This document shows positions 1-11,280 of a DNA stretch of 64,000 bases, piece by piece. Below the pieces are notes generated by a model that had not been told where the DNA came from, did no database searches, and saw only the letters and a program-made list of their open reading frames with translations. The number at the start of each line of letters is the position of its first letter. Position 1 is the stretch's first letter. This DNA is from Amblyomma americanum. Its lineage: Eukaryota > Arthropoda > Arachnida > Ixodida > Ixodidae. The DNA is taken from contig NC_135498.1 of the NCBI RefSeq assembly GCF_052857255.1, forward strand, positions 113,647,223 to 113,711,222, written 5' to 3'. A program made the position numbers and the translations under genes.

Positions 1-480
1 TTATTGTTTTATAACCGTTCACTGGGTTCATGCTTAAGCGCCGTCCTCAGTCGAAGTCTGCACGTCTACATGTTCCAGACATTTATCTAAGTGGTTGATG
101 ACTTTCATTGCGTCTTTTCTGAATTTCGGATGGCGTCTATAGAGGATATACGTGTTTCTAAAGAGACGTGTGGTTGTAATCAGTTCGTGCATTGATGTTT
201 CCATTTTCTCGCGACTCATCGTAGTAGGCAGTGCAGTTAATCTCTTCCTGCTCTCAGAGCGCAGTCATGAAATCAAAGATTAAACAATAATATCCAGCTC
301 GTATTGAAATTTCTTCGCCCCAAACTGAATTTTTCTATTACTTCCACGCTCTCAGCAGCCAGCAGTTTTAAAGAAATTGTAAAGAAAGAATGGTAGGATT
401 TAATAGTTCATATCCTTGCTGAAAGGTTTTTTACCCGTATACCCTATCAATTCGTACATTATTGTTGTTTTTTTCTGCAG
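1..480. other. Upstream flank, no gene recognised
   Basis: AT-rich DNA before the first evasin-like exon. I looked on the + strand for a short ATG-plus-hydrophobic-stretch exon ending in a GT donor, which is what the missing signal-peptide exon should look like, and found none. The last 22 bases form a strong pyrimidine tract and CAG acceptor belonging to the next feature. Confidence 0.5.
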
Positions 481-519
481 GCGAATTGTACGATGATTAC
501 AATTCGAATGAAACCGAGG
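481..519 (+). CDS. Evasin-like gene, acidic N-terminal exon
   Basis: A 39-base exon between a T-rich tract ending in ctgcag and the donor GAGG|gtaagc. Read after two leading bases it encodes ELYDDYNSNETE and leaves one base (G) for the next codon. That G plus the AA opening the exon at 2119 makes a Glu codon, so the phases agree. The peptide is acidic, has tyrosines next to acidic residues and an N-E-T glycosylation sequon, like the N-termini of mature tick evasins, which are secreted salivary chemokine-binding proteins. Tyrosine sulfation is possible but is inference. The two leading bases imply that an upstream signal-peptide exon ends one base into a codon; that exon is not in the window. 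Frame 0 is also open but fits neither the next exon's phase nor the family. Confidence 0.75.
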
Positions 520-1512
520 GTAAGCATGTTGTTTCGTGTTGCGCTTAACTGCCGGTACATACCGGCAAATGTCTTGCATGCCGGCATTGCACAGCTGTCT
601 TATATGGCCTATTCGCAGCTAGACGCGGCGTCTCCTTAGGCGTCCACGAAAAGTTGTCCAGAAAACTGCGAATGATGTAATCAGTAAAGAAAACAAATTT
701 TGTCTATGGTTTGGGGAATTGAACCAAGGACACAGCCCATAGGCCACAAAACCGTGCTGCTTCTCTGCGAATATAGAAAAATCTACCGTATGCGTTGCCT
801 TAAGACTGTATTCCAGTGAGCAGGTTTGTCATTGGAAAGGAAGGAAAAAATGTAAATTAAGAAATTATTGCTTTCGCCTCTAAACCACATATGTAGTCTT
901 TAGCGCTCTCTCTCATTTTTGCGACACTGCGTGGGATGAAAACATAGCAGGCTTAACCAGACAGAGTAAAAAACAAGGCTCGAAATAGAATAGAGAAATA
1001 AAGTGAGGTTCCGATCCTTTAAACCACAATAAGAATCTTTCACAGCTTCGTGGGGCTTCTAACGAGAGCAGGAATAATTCATGGCAAAGATATTTTTTTC
1101 CAAGCCTTATGTCACCAATTCTATACAAGGAAGACATTTCTTTTTCCTCAATTACGAAACGCAAAAGTCATTACCGGGAAAGGTTCCAAAGCACTAGATA
1201 AAATGTATCTCCCAGCAGGTGCGCACTATATTTTAGAATAAAGTCTAACCTTTTTCGACTTGCAACAAGAATAATGCTTACCATGCTAGGCCTCGTCAAC
1301 CTAAATTAATTTTTCGAAAGCGAATGCGCTATTCATGCTTCCGACCGTGAGAACACGTTGAATTCTTTTTGGTAAGGTAGCGCGATAATGAATTTTCCTG
1401 GTGTATAAATTTACCGCACTATTTATTATACTGTCACTCTGACCTAACGTGGGCTAAGAGTGGAGTAATGCATTAACAATACGTTTGAATGGGATAAAGC
1501 ATTTGTGAAAAC

Positions 1513-1725
1513 CACCGCCCCTGTAGCATAGTGGATATATGATTGAGCTGTGGAGCACAATGTTCAGGAATCAAACCACGGCCATATTTTGAAAAGGAAA
1601 CTCGCCTTTTGTTAGAGTACATCGTCAGTGCACGTAAAAACGCCAGTGGTCGAAATTCATCCAAGGGTATACAATACAGCGTTCCTCGTTGCATTTTGAA
1701 GATTTCGCGCGTTAAACCGTACACA
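1513..1725 (+). repeat. tRNA-derived SINE, tick Ruka-like
   Basis: The head carries an A-box-like gTAGCATAGTGG, then a GGAGCAC stretch and a diverged B-box-like segment ending in a CACGGCC motif. The body follows the usual tick SINE order: the inverted element around gaaaagg/ccttttg, then gtgcacgt, ggtcgaaatt and a terminal cgcgttaaacc. It lies in the first visible intron of the evasin-like gene. The assignment rests on recognising the arrangement; the copy is well diverged. Confidence 0.65.
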
Positions 1726-2118
1726 CCGAGTGATTGCTGCAGCCCTGTGTAATTGACAATAACGTAAACAATATCCTATATGTGAGAAAAAGTTCCTCAT
1801 AAATCTAGGACAATCAGGATATTTAATATAAAGCTGCTCGTGTATTATTAGATCAAAAGATGTACAACGTTCTTCTATCAATATTTACAAAAGTGCAACG
1901 CTTTATTCACTTAAACGCAGTTCGTGGGAAATCGTTCTGGACAGCAGGGATAGAAGGTTTTAAACTCTGTAAAGTGCGAGCGCAAATGTCAAAGAAAAAA
2001 TAACAGTTCTTAGCTTTAGAAAAACACACTAAGCCCTAATAGTATCTCTACTAATGTACTCGTCACAAAATATATTTAAACTTTATTCGGTGGATTTTTT
2101 CATCCCTCATTTTCAAAG

Positions 2119-2195
2119 AACCATTCACCACGATGAAAACGACTACAAAAGCCCCTTGCGCTCACGTTTTGCACCTACGTGGGCCGACAAACATG
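2119..2195 (+). CDS. Evasin-like gene, first-cysteine exon
   Basis: A 77-base exon preceded by a pyrimidine-rich run ending ttcaaag and followed by CATG|gtaagg. Its first two bases complete the Glu codon begun at 519. The remaining 25 codons end exactly at the donor (phase 0). The peptide runs through a Thr/Lys-rich segment to a single cysteine (APC), then AHVLHLRGPTNM. In class A evasins the first disulfide cysteine comes just after the flexible acidic N-terminus. Here 12 residues follow it before the splice and 4 more precede the next cysteine in the exon at 2968, giving C-x16-C, inside the family range. The acceptor is AAG rather than CAG, which is acceptable but the weakest of the set. 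Confidence 0.8.
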
Positions 2196-2584
2196 GTAAG
2201 GTTACATTACACATATTTTAGCGCTGTGTTCTTTATACTGTCGCATCGAGCAAAATGTATAACGTGGGTAAAGGTGCTTAAAGTGCGAGCTGCTTCTGGT
2301 TTCCTGCGACACCCTTCAAGATTCTGTTTTTCTCTAGGCCCATGTCGTCTAACGTATAAATCCATTTCATCAGTATTATTTATTGGTAGAAGCGCTTGGC
2401 GCAGTTCTTGCACCTCATGAAACGTCTGTACAGTAGGCCGTCAGTGACATTGTCTCTGTAATTACCGCAGACAAGCTCCATGCGGCATTGTCCATGCTGC
2501 CAGAGGGAGCAAGTCCCCTGCCCCTCCTGGAAACCCAGATGAAACAGCAGCGCACGGATACATCAGTTTCTGAAACTCAAAGGC

Positions 2585-2720
2585 CACCCGAGCGCAGTGC
2601 GATGTCAGCTCTTGTTAAAGAACCCCAGACGATCTAAATTAATCCGGAGCACTCTGCTACGGCGTCCCTTGTAACCCGTCTGTCGCTTCTTGACGTTAAA
2701 CCCCAAAATTCAAATTGTGT
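2585..2720 (+). repeat. Ruka-like SINE, 3' half
   Basis: Contains the ordered tick SINE body blocks gttaaagaacccc, a ggtcgaaatt-like block, ccggagcact, ctacggcg and gacgttaaacccc. The tRNA-like head is not clear upstream, so this looks 5'-truncated or decayed. It sits in the intron between the exons at 2119 and 2968. Confidence 0.65.
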
Positions 2721-2967
2721 TAATTTCTGGCTGAAACAGCCATAACCACGCATATTTAACCGATGAGCGGAAGAAGGTAGTAAATACAGATGGACGCAGT
2801 TCCAGAGCATACGTAAGTACGACATTTGTAATCCGATACTACAACTCACTAGTGGTATAAACATTATACGGTCGCTGAACAGGGCATCCGGAACATAATC
2901 TCAACTTCAGCAGCAGATGCAGACACCTATTCCGTTTTCATTATGAATATTTCTCTGTTCCTTACAG

Positions 2968-3036
2968 AAGCCTATTAGGTGTACCAAGTGTTGTGGCTTC
3001 AGATGCTACAAGGTCGAGGACAACATAGCTTGCTAC
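2968..3036 (+). CDS. Evasin-like gene, cysteine-cluster exon
   Basis: A 69-base, 23-codon exon in phase 0 on both sides. The acceptor is ttctctgttccttacag and the donor CTAC|gtaagt matches the consensus. It encodes five cysteines as C-TK-C-C-GFR-C-x8-C-Y. Taking the first and third as evasin cysteines 2 and 3 (C-x3-C) and the last as cysteine 4 (C-x12-C) fits the class A pattern. The second and fourth cysteines are then extra. After the terminal Tyr the terminal exon at 14494 begins in phase 0 and puts cysteine 5 eighteen residues after cysteine 4, again in range. An alternative pairing (third/fourth as C-x3-C) would stretch the first interval to 20 and fits less well. Confidence 0.85.
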
Positions 3037-3924
3037 GTAAGTAGAGAAAGTGCTTGTTTGCATTTAGCAACACCAACCAAAATAAACAAGACTTTGGGGA
3101 ATCATAGTGTTCTAGCCGCCTCATCCACAAGAGGACTTTCAAACATGTGGGACCATATGACGACGCGTTCTCCAGACTAAACGTTTCGTATCGCTCTGAG
3201 CGTTCCCCTACCGTTTTTCAATGTGTTTTGTGTTGTTAAGAATCTCATCTTCCTGCCTTCTCTCTAGTCTTTTTCATAGCTTATACCTACGACTGCATTA
3301 TACATAGGCCCCGTAGCAGCGTTTACATGAAGTAGGTAGATCGCGGCTTGCAGTATTCAAAAGAAAGCGCGGATTTTGAGTAGGAAAGAAGCGACACGTT
3401 CTTTACTCTTTTCTTAGAAGATTCAACTTCCTCTAAAAAAAAGGACTCGTGTCAACTTTAGTCGAGTTCATGCAAACGCGCTGACTGCGAGATGATTTCT
3501 TGCCCGCTAAGGTGGTTCATTACATCATTAAGAAAAGGAGCAAGTGCACTGGGAGGTCGTTGAGGCAGGAATGACCGCGGCTTTCAGGCGCGCTGTGATT
3601 AAACTTAATCACTCGGAAATTCTTTACGCGTAACACGAAGGTCTCATATCTGCTCGCAGGTGCAATTACCTTCATTAATAATCCATCTAAACAGCTGAAG
3701 ACGGGCCGCTTATAATGCATACTAGCCAGCGTAAATTAGAGATGCTAGAGTATCTTTTGGAGCGGGTGCATTTGTCCTATACGTGTGCTGTTAGGACATT
3801 TGATGATGCTTAACAGCTGAAGTTACAGGTTGCAAGGAGTAAACATCTGAAAAAAGGCAAGGCTTAAATTTTGTCGCTAATATATATTATACTCCGGAAA
3901 CCTCGAATGGGTACCGCGGATGTC

Positions 3925-3975
3925 AAATAATAATAATAATATTAATAATAATAATAATAATAATAATAACAACAA
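3925..3975. repeat. (TAA)n microsatellite
   Basis: Near-perfect TAA/AAT trinucleotide repeats over about 50 bases with one ATT interruption, passing into AAC repeats. On the opposite strand it reads as a poly-leucine run, which is a repeat artefact, not a gene. Confidence 0.95.
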
Positions 3976-4261
3976 TAGTCTGTTTATTTCCAAAGAACAT
4001 AATACGGATTCAGGCCTGGCTATGCCAAAAAAGGCTTGAGAGGCAGTGCCTGGCAGTTGGAAACGACACAACATGCAGACAGATGTAATATTTAAGGAAG
4101 AAAAAGAAAACAACACAAGAGCGAGAACGAAAGATCATGGACTATTGCTCAATCTTTCGAACATTTCCCCAACTCATTCCGAGTCCGACCAGAAAGAGAT
4201 GGTATTCTGATGTCTGCACAATTTCGGTGACTCTTTAACGAAACTAAGTGAAGATTACTTC

Positions 4262-4455
4262 CACAATAAGTTGTCCTGGACGCGCCATGTAATGCGCCGA
4301 CAAATTGCCAGTTGTTTCATAGGGTAACGTAACAGACACGAAAAGATCACAAGCGTTGCGGGTGTGCCAGAGAAGCTGGTGGGCGGATGAAAATTTGAAC
4401 TTTGACGGGGTAGGAGGGCCGCCGCAGCTGGCATAGGACAGGGATACTCTGAAAT
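4262..4455 (+). mobile_element. Decayed RTE-type LINE, 3' end of ORF
   Basis: Block-wise similar to bases 38057-38260 of the full-length RTE element in this window: gcgccatgtaatgcgccgac aligns with the cysteine-free GHVMRR block, and a later tgggcggatga block and gcagctggca block align in the same order and orientation. Frameshifts and substitutions have destroyed the reading frame. It is an old 5'-truncated copy inside the evasin-like intron. Confidence 0.7.
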
Positions 4456-4632
4456 ATATAGTGGCAGGCTCTCTCCTGTGGTGGGTGTATTGACGTTTAT
4501 GGTGCTGGCTGGTTCATGTGCTTTTGCTGTTGTTGCATTGGCTTTGAATGCAGCTGCAACACGTTAGCTTGTTTTGATAGTGTTACTGTTTTGAATGCAT
4601 TATAAACAATGCTGCCTGGTTTGTGACATAAG

Positions 4633-5118
4633 TTGGCCCTGACACAAGCATCTTGCGCAGAGCGTTCGCGGGCATCGGTTAAGCGTCCTTCCTCTGTCAG
4701 AGTTCCGCAAATTTGTCTCTGGTCTCCCGCATATTTGCAGCCCCGAAAACATCACGATCCACCTCGGCTGTATTCGCTGCACTCCCGTAACTCGTTTGAA
4801 GCGCCTTATTGCCGGTGGCGGCTTTATCGTAAGGGCGCGGCTGCTAGTACGCTAGCGCCCAGGATGCCACCGCATTCAATCATTTTGAACGATGTTTTAG
4901 GGAGTGTGGCGCCGGCTTGTTCCTACAGCCAGACGCACCTAAGAATGACAGTATTACGGCGTGGCTCGAAGGACATAGTCGGGTGCACAAGGTGGTCACG
5001 TGATCTCGGAAGCTGGATATCGACACGTACTACTACTATGCGGACGGCGGAAACAATGTCAACAGCTAGCAACGCACTCTTGCGTTGTCCCGCTCTTGTC
5101 GTCCACAAGCTTAGCTAG
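4633..5118 (+). other. GC-richer 161-codon open frame, unassigned
   Basis: An uninterrupted ATG-initiated frame of 161 codons in a locally GC-rich stretch of otherwise AT-rich intron. The predicted peptide is rich in Ser, Arg and Thr, has no hydrophobic signal, no recognised domain and no clear splice sites at its ends. The opposite strand is also partly open, as expected from base composition. I do not recognise it. A decayed transposon segment or chance open frame is more likely than a gene. Confidence 0.2.
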
Positions 5119-6539
5119 TTTCCAGAGTAACAGGTATTTGTAAATAGGTGACTACTCGAGGTAGGTAGGCTTCTCTCAGGTGAATACATTGGTCACGAGT
5201 AGCACGGCCAAGGACACAAAGTAAATGTACCGGAGAAAATAAAAAGCTTGTACTCTACCTGGCCACTTAAAGATAAGGTCATAGAAATGACGGCTGGTCG
5301 AAATCTTGTAGGCACCTTATATGGTACTATATGCCATTAACTGATTTCTGCAAAGAAAAATCCTGCATCTAATTTTCTACCGAAAATATTGTAATCACGA
5401 CCGAAATCTTTATTATTTAGAGCATGACTGCAATGCGTGCGCTCAGCCGCTTGTGACATCGTTGCAGAACACCGGAAATAACTTTGGAGTTGACGTCTCA
5501 AAACTTATACTGCAAATCTGAAAATGGCCTAATGTTATGTCCAGTTGTTTCGGTAAAATAGATCAAAATGTGGTGGGCGCAGGAAATTGTTGATACCTTG
5601 TGAGCTTTTTTCTGAAAAAGAAGCAAGCTGTTACCCTAAACAGTTAACATTGCATTCTTCACATTTTATGTACTAAGCCTTAAAAGGCTCAACGACATAT
5701 TTTTGCTAGGTAAGAAAATATTTAAGCGCAAAATGAAGAGAATCACTGAGCCACAAAAAAAATGCATGCCGATATTGTTTAGATATTGTACGCCACATAA
5801 ATATTGAATGGAAGAAAATCATGTCGCAGAATGTTGCTTTGCCAATTATAGCTTAGGATAACTTGAAATATCTTCGCAGAAAGTTCTTTAATATTTCTAC
5901 AGGTTACTTCTAGTTATCGTTAGCTATACACAGCTGTTCTTGTGAACTCGAAAGTTTAGAAGTTTTTCTAATATTTTCAACCTTTTTGCGACATAAGTTT
6001 TGCTAAGTTTGTACGTCAATAACTGAGAAAGGAAATAAATTTCAATTATAACTGGTCACCACGGCATTCTATACAAGCATGCTGACTATGCGGCATAGAA
6101 ATTACTGCCATATCTTTAAGAATAAGGGCATGGTATCGATCAAAATTCTAGAACGAACAAAACAACAAAAGTCATATTAGGATTATTTTTATACTCTATT
6201 CATATCTTCATACCACGCTCCGCAGAAAAACTCTGAACTGGCTGATTGTTGCAGTTTTTTTGCTGCTTTGGACGCGGCGCGCCGGTTCTTGCTAACATGG
6301 ACAAGGGTCGCACCCGCATCAGGTACGCGGCCAAGGATGATGTGCGAAGGGGTGCTATGAGGACCAGGAGCACAGTAGAAGGCTAGAGTTTCACATTACT
6401 CACAAAAGGAGTTATAGCCTTGCAGCTTTTTCAAGATCGTATGCCTCCCTGTCGTTTTGTCGAGTGCAACCCACATATCCTCCGCGCAAGCGTATTATAT
6501 TTAGAAGTACTTTTTGTTGGGCTTGATGGCGCATGTTGT
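5119..6539. other. AT-rich intronic DNA, nothing recognised
   Basis: Low-complexity-poor, AT-rich sequence with no open frame above 60 codons on either strand and no recognised repeat. Confidence 0.5.
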
Positions 6540-6696
6540 AACAAATTAGAACTGTAGCGCAACCAAGACGAACACAAGAAAGGGGAACACAGGACTAGCG
6601 CTAAAGTGTTGTGGGCCTGTGTAAAGTCCTCTGCGCGCTAGTCCTCTGTGCCCCTTTCTTGTGTTCATCTTGGTTGCGCTACAGTTTTAATTTGTT
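6540..6696. repeat. Foldback repeat, 62-bp arms
   Basis: Left arm 6540-6601 and right arm 6635-6696 are near-perfect inverted copies separated by 33 bases. The arms carry gtagcgcaaccaagacgaac and its complement. Transcribed, this would form a long hairpin. The compact palindromic form suggests a MITE-like or foldback element. No target duplication could be separated from the arms. Confidence 0.85.
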
Positions 6697-7468
6697 GGAA
6701 GTGTATTGTAGCAGTTCAACCAGCGGCTGTATGCCGGCGGTGTTCTTTAGGCTGCTGTACCAATTTTGGGGGTGTGGCAAAGAACATAGTACATTTTTCT
6801 GATTCTTAACTGCCGTTCAGAATCAACGCATAGAGCGTTTCATAAGCTTCGCAGAAAATGGATTTTTCTCCATGTTCAGTGCAAGCGGAGCCTTTAGAAC
6901 CGGTGTCATTACGCGTGGTCTATCTAGCAGCAATAGTTCGAAATATGTTCATAATGGTCACGAGTAATGATGCAATGAAGGATACATGCACAGAATATAA
7001 GACTAATATAAATGTGTGTTTTCTAGATCTGCATTGAATTTTAAGTAATAAAATTAATCTCCTCTGAAAGGATACAGGTGCATTGTTTGTTGTTTTGTCG
7101 ATACACCTGGAGAGAGCGGAGTAAATTCTAGTTACGATTGTAGCTTTCACACCTTTATGGGGAAAAAACGTGCAAAATTAGTAACGAACCTACGTGAGCG
7201 CGACCGCTGCTGATGTTTACATAAATTAATAATTTGATTCTGGGAAAAAAGGAACTGAGCGCAAAATACTAAAATTTTAAATGTGCTCTGAAAGCTATGA
7301 GGGATCTCTTTGGAAGGTATTAAAAGGTACAAGCCGACAAAGCAGCAATGTGAACATAGTCCAAGACATGCTGTACGAGTAGGGCAGCAATATTATACAG
7401 CACCTTAATAATGGCCTTTATTAATCGTATTCAGAACAATATCTGCACGGAATATAAGAATTTTAATG
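6697..7468. other. AT-rich intronic DNA, nothing recognised
   Basis: Several short open frames on the minus strand lack family signatures, signal peptides or splice flanks. No repeat structure was recognised. Confidence 0.45.
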
Positions 7469-7640
7469 TGTAGCGAACCATGACGGACGCGCCAGATCAT
7501 GCCCTGGCAGATGAAGATGAGAAGGACCAAGCCAGGCCATGCCGCGCGAGGTCGCTGCTGTGTTTGTACTCGCTGTGCATTGAGTCTCCCTCCACTGAGA
7601 TTTATGAGCGACTTAGGTTCGAGGTTGGACTTGAGTAACA
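7469..7640 (+). repeat. 5' LTR of the decayed Ty3 element
   Basis: Starts TGTAGCGAACCATGA and shares ordered blocks with the copy at 9506: gaaccatga.ggacg, a gccgcg block, gtcgctgc..tgttt and a final gag(g)tt-gactt block. The 3' boundary is approximate. Confidence 0.65.
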
Positions 7641-7964
7641 TTTAAATTTAAATCGGTGGAGGTGTGAGGTGTGCATTCGAGCACTCTCAGCAGTCGAACA
7701 CCGCATTTCACCCTCCGGGACGGCCTCTGCTACGGCCGTTAATACATGCTTGATGTACGGCGATGGATCCTCGCGATTCCTCGCCATTTGCGGTCAGAAA
7801 ATAGGGCCTATTTTAGTACTAACCGTCAGTGCGTAAACGCCGTTGTGCTGAAGACCTCGAAAAGAATTTCTCAGCGTTAATATTGGCTCGGAGCATACGG
7901 TTAGTTTCGCAAATGCATCTTATCCTTCATCGCCTGTCAGAAGCGCTAGTGTCCCGCACCATGT

Positions 7965-9450
7965 TTCATGGGCCTCTTGAAGCCACTTCCCTGCCCGGCC
8001 CGCCTTTTCGATCGTGTTGGCGTCGACCTATATGGGCCGCTCCCCTGTACGGTTCCTGGAAGCCGCTGGATTATCGTCGGAGTCGACCACCTCAGCCGGT
8101 ATACTGAGACGGCCGCCCATCCCGCTGCTATCACCCGCGGAGTTGCTCTCTTCCTCCTCAATAATTTTGTCCTTCGCCACGACGCGCCGCGCCACCTGCT
8201 CAGAGACTAAGGCCGAGTATTTCGTTGCCCCGTCATTGAAGCACTACTCATCGAATGTCAGTAAAGCTTTGTAGAGGGCCAGTTAGTCTTGCATACTGAC
8301 CCCAGGGAGCGCTAGTCTAGCGCTCCTCAGTCTCAGTATGGTCGAATATCGCATCGTTCATCGGACAACCACTGCCTACCACCTTGAAACTAAAGGCCTG
8401 ACCGAGCGCTTTAATCGCACTCTCGAAGACATGCGCATCATGTACAGCCGTGAGCAAAAGTGGTATACAACACGCAGTCGGTGGCGGAGCTCGGGAAAAC
8501 TCAATCAAACGCTATGAAGGGAAAGCGATAGCGGCCGAGACAGCTCAAGGGGGACCCATCTTAACTCCAGGTATGTCAATTGGCTCCATTCGGTGTGCCG
8601 CGCTACTGTTCGGTGAAATGCACAGCGGTGCCGCAGCAGTAGACGAAAACGTCTAGTTAAAACTGGAGACCACCGACATGGTTCGTGGACTTAGCATCAC
8701 GCGAACGACCATTACGCTAGCGATGCGCCGGTTGCCTTGCCACACCTCGACCGTGCAGTGAAACAAAAATATGAAAAAAAAAATGCCACCAACGCTACTT
8801 TTATTACGTCGGAGCGTTTAGGAGAGGAGTTCGACGAATACAGCCGAGCTAACTGACATGCTTCTCGATAAAATGGGGCACCGCCACAAATTGCTTGATC
8901 CCTGATAGCTGTTGCTAGATGGCGTTGCAATGCGGTTTTCCCGACCACCGCCGCAGACTGTGCGTTGTATATCACTTTTGCTCACGACGACACGTCACAT
9001 CTGATGAGATGAACCGTGATGCTGTCCTTCATTTTGTGACGTACAGCTTCAACTCCGCCGCACAGTCAATCACCGCATTTTCCCATTTCTTTATCCTGTA
9101 TGAGTGTGAGCAGTTTTCCACGATGCACGCAGTGATACTTTACGCTCCTGATTTTTCTGAGTACCATCCCCTTTGGAATTGGCAAAGCATGAGGAGGGAT
9201 CTCGCCAGTTAGCCCGTGCTTTGAACTCAGCATCTAAAATCCGCCAAGAGCATCGACAAGATAAAGACCAGACGCCGCCCGTTTTTTCTGCGGAGTCTCC
9301 ACTTTTTCTCTGGGTCTCATCGACTACACTGCGATTGTTTGCAAAATTTTGTATCCAGTACCCTGGCGCCGCTGGCACCCTCTTTGGACTTGCACCGTCG
9401 CGGTCGTAGAAATATTAACGTCAGCCGTCTAGAGCCGACTACTACCCACT
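7965..9450 (+). pseudogene. Ty3 integrase remnant
   Basis: Fragments in several frames. At 7968-8210 the core reads GLLKPLPCPARLFDRVGVDL, then WIIVGVDHLSRYTETAA and FVLRHDAP, which is the first catalytic Asp region. At about 8340-8450 it reads YRIVHRTTTAYH and GLTERFNRTLEDM, the catalytic Glu region. At about 9010-9110 it reads FVTYSFNSAAQ, and near 9410 a VSRLEP block resembles the integrase C-terminal VSRLKPYY motif. The region around the second catalytic Asp is lost and stops and frameshifts are frequent. Confidence 0.75.
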
Positions 9451-9505
9451 CCTCTTGCCATCACCGTAAGTCACCAGGATGTCTCCACTTCGTTCCCGGG
9501 GCAGT

Positions 9506-9690
9506 TGTAGTGAACAATGACGAACCATGAAGGACGTGCCTGATCCTGCTTGATGCAAAGGACAAAGCGCGGCCGTGCCGCGTGAAGTCGCTACAGTGTT
9601 TGGACTGTCTTCGCGCAATGTCGCCTGTCGCCCGCCGTTCATATTTGTGAGTGCCCTACGTTAGAGGTTTGACTTCAGTGCCTTTTACCA
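9506..9690 (+). repeat. 3' LTR of the decayed Ty3 element
   Basis: Begins TGTAGTGAACAATGACGAAC directly after a purine-rich run and repeats the block order of the 5' LTR with about one quarter or more divergence by eye, so the insertion is old. Confidence 0.65.
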
Positions 9691-11005
9691 TTCAAATGTT
9701 TCTCATTTCATGGGCGATCCAAATTTTTCGTTGTATGGTTTCTGCATGCGTTTGCGATATTTATAAAAGGGAGCGAACTTCAGATAAGGAGCCTCCCAGT
9801 TAAGATTGTTAATCTTGTTTTTACCTTTTCTTCTGCTCGACAGACTGGAAGGAGGGATATTTTTAAGCATGCCAGTTTTTATACAATTATATATATGGAG
9901 TGTACAGCAGTTGCCGAGTACATTTAATGCGATAACATCAAAAGCGTCATTGGGCTAAAACACGGCTTGGTTAGTCATAAAATCGGTTGATTGGTCGAGA
10001 CCGTAAAGTAATCACGGGGCCATGTGGCAAGGCTAAGCGCTGAAAGGTCGCCGGGTTGTGTGAATCGTGAGGCGTCGTGGCATGACCTTATTGTTAAGTG
10101 GCAATTGGCAGGCGACATGGCCGAGCACATTTTGGTCACCGAGGTATGTCGCCGAGTTGGCATGCGAGCTGGTAGTGCGCAGTGGCGGGATCGCGTCACT
10201 TGGCAGGAGCGCTTGGTTTTATGCCGACTTGTCTAGACAGCTTTACGTATCAGGTGAGAACGGAGCCAGAATAAACATTGCGTACGTCTGCGGTATTGGA
10301 AAGTCCCCGCAGGTAGAGAGGGTGACCATGGAAGTATGTCGCTGAAGATGGAGTATCGGCAGGTGCAAGGGCACGGGCTCAGCGTATGTGGCGAGTAACA
10401 GTGACGGTGGAAGACAAGCAGGCTGAGCAGACGTTAGACTTCAGTGTTAACGCATTCTCACAAAAGTTATTGAATTAAGTGTCTCCTTGCATATTTTTCA
10501 CGCCTTTACATCAGTATCTCTAGACAAAGCACTGCGACAGATGGGTAATGATTGAAGAAATATATGGCAAGAAAAAAATGACTCAACTTGATTTTGCGCA
10601 TGCAGTAGTCTTCATTGGATTGAAGTGACGGGGCTTGAAGTGGAGTTTCCGGAAAATTAACTTATGTTTCATTTACAAACATCATCATGAAAATTACTGT
10701 GCTGTATAAAAACCTTTTTCCTATACCGGGGCACTGAAGCATCAGAGAGGGGTAAATGGAGTGGTTGCGGTGTCGGAAGAAGAGCCAGAGAGCAATCACA
10801 GGAAAGCGCTATGTGCAAAGGTAACTAAATGCCGGAGCAGCTAACAAACAAAAAGGCTTTTGTTCATTTTCCGTTTCAAGTGCAGGAAGTTAAATTGTTG
10901 GGCGAGTTTGTGACTGAACATTGTGAAGGAACACAACGAAAAAAAACAGCGAAGAAGAGAACGGACATTCACGACCGCTGACTAGCAACTTGATGTTCTT
11001 ATTGA
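9691..11005. other. Intronic DNA with short open frames, unassigned
   Basis: Contains two overlapping + strand open frames near 10024-10345 in a GC-richer patch. They show no recognisable domain. The rest is AT-rich and unremarkable. Confidence 0.4.
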
Positions 11006-11280
11006 GCGATCGCATGAATATATGTGTTGAGGCTTGCGCAGAAGCAGAAAAATGAAGCAGAGGACATCACCAAAAAGCAAGTGCTCTGGGTTCGTCATTC
11101 ATGAATTAAAATTTGCTAACTTGTAGAGCGATAGCCCGAATGAAGGTGAAGACCGTCCCGTCACGATTTGGCGTATTTTAATTCATGAATGACGAACACT
11201 GAGCACTGGGTTTTCGGTGATGTTTTGTACTCCTTTTTCTGCATCTGCGCAAGCCTCTTAATATGTATTTATGCGCTCGC
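11006..11280. repeat. Long imperfect inverted repeat, about 107-bp arms
   Basis: Left arm 11006-11112 pairs with right arm 11175-11280 around a 62-base centre. The innermost ~30 bp (ttcgtcattcatgaattaaa and complement) and the ggcttgcgcaga block are almost identical. Middle parts have diverged with small indels. Likely a MITE or old foldback element in the evasin-like intron. Confidence 0.8.

Larger units (their letters stand above)
7469..9690 (+). mobile_element. Decayed Ty3/gypsy element with both LTRs
   Basis: Two diverged direct repeats (7469 to about 7640 and 9506 to about 9690) frame a remnant of integrase coding sequence on the + strand. A GGGGCA polypurine-like stretch lies just before the second repeat. 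Gag, protease, reverse transcriptase and RNase H are missing, so a large internal deletion has occurred. About 0.5 kb (roughly 8465-9010) does not match integrase and may be a later insertion. Confidence 0.7.

Noticed and set aside
481..519. Alternative frame-0 reading of the first exon (ANCTMITIRMKPR)
   Set aside because: Open, but its phase does not join to the exon at 2119, and it lacks the acidic, tyrosine-containing character of evasin N-termini.
3877..4116. Minus-strand frame with a poly-leucine run
   Set aside because: Produced by the (TAA)n microsatellite.
4633..5118. 161-codon + frame as a real gene
   Set aside because: No domain, splice site or signal; listed only as an unassigned frame.
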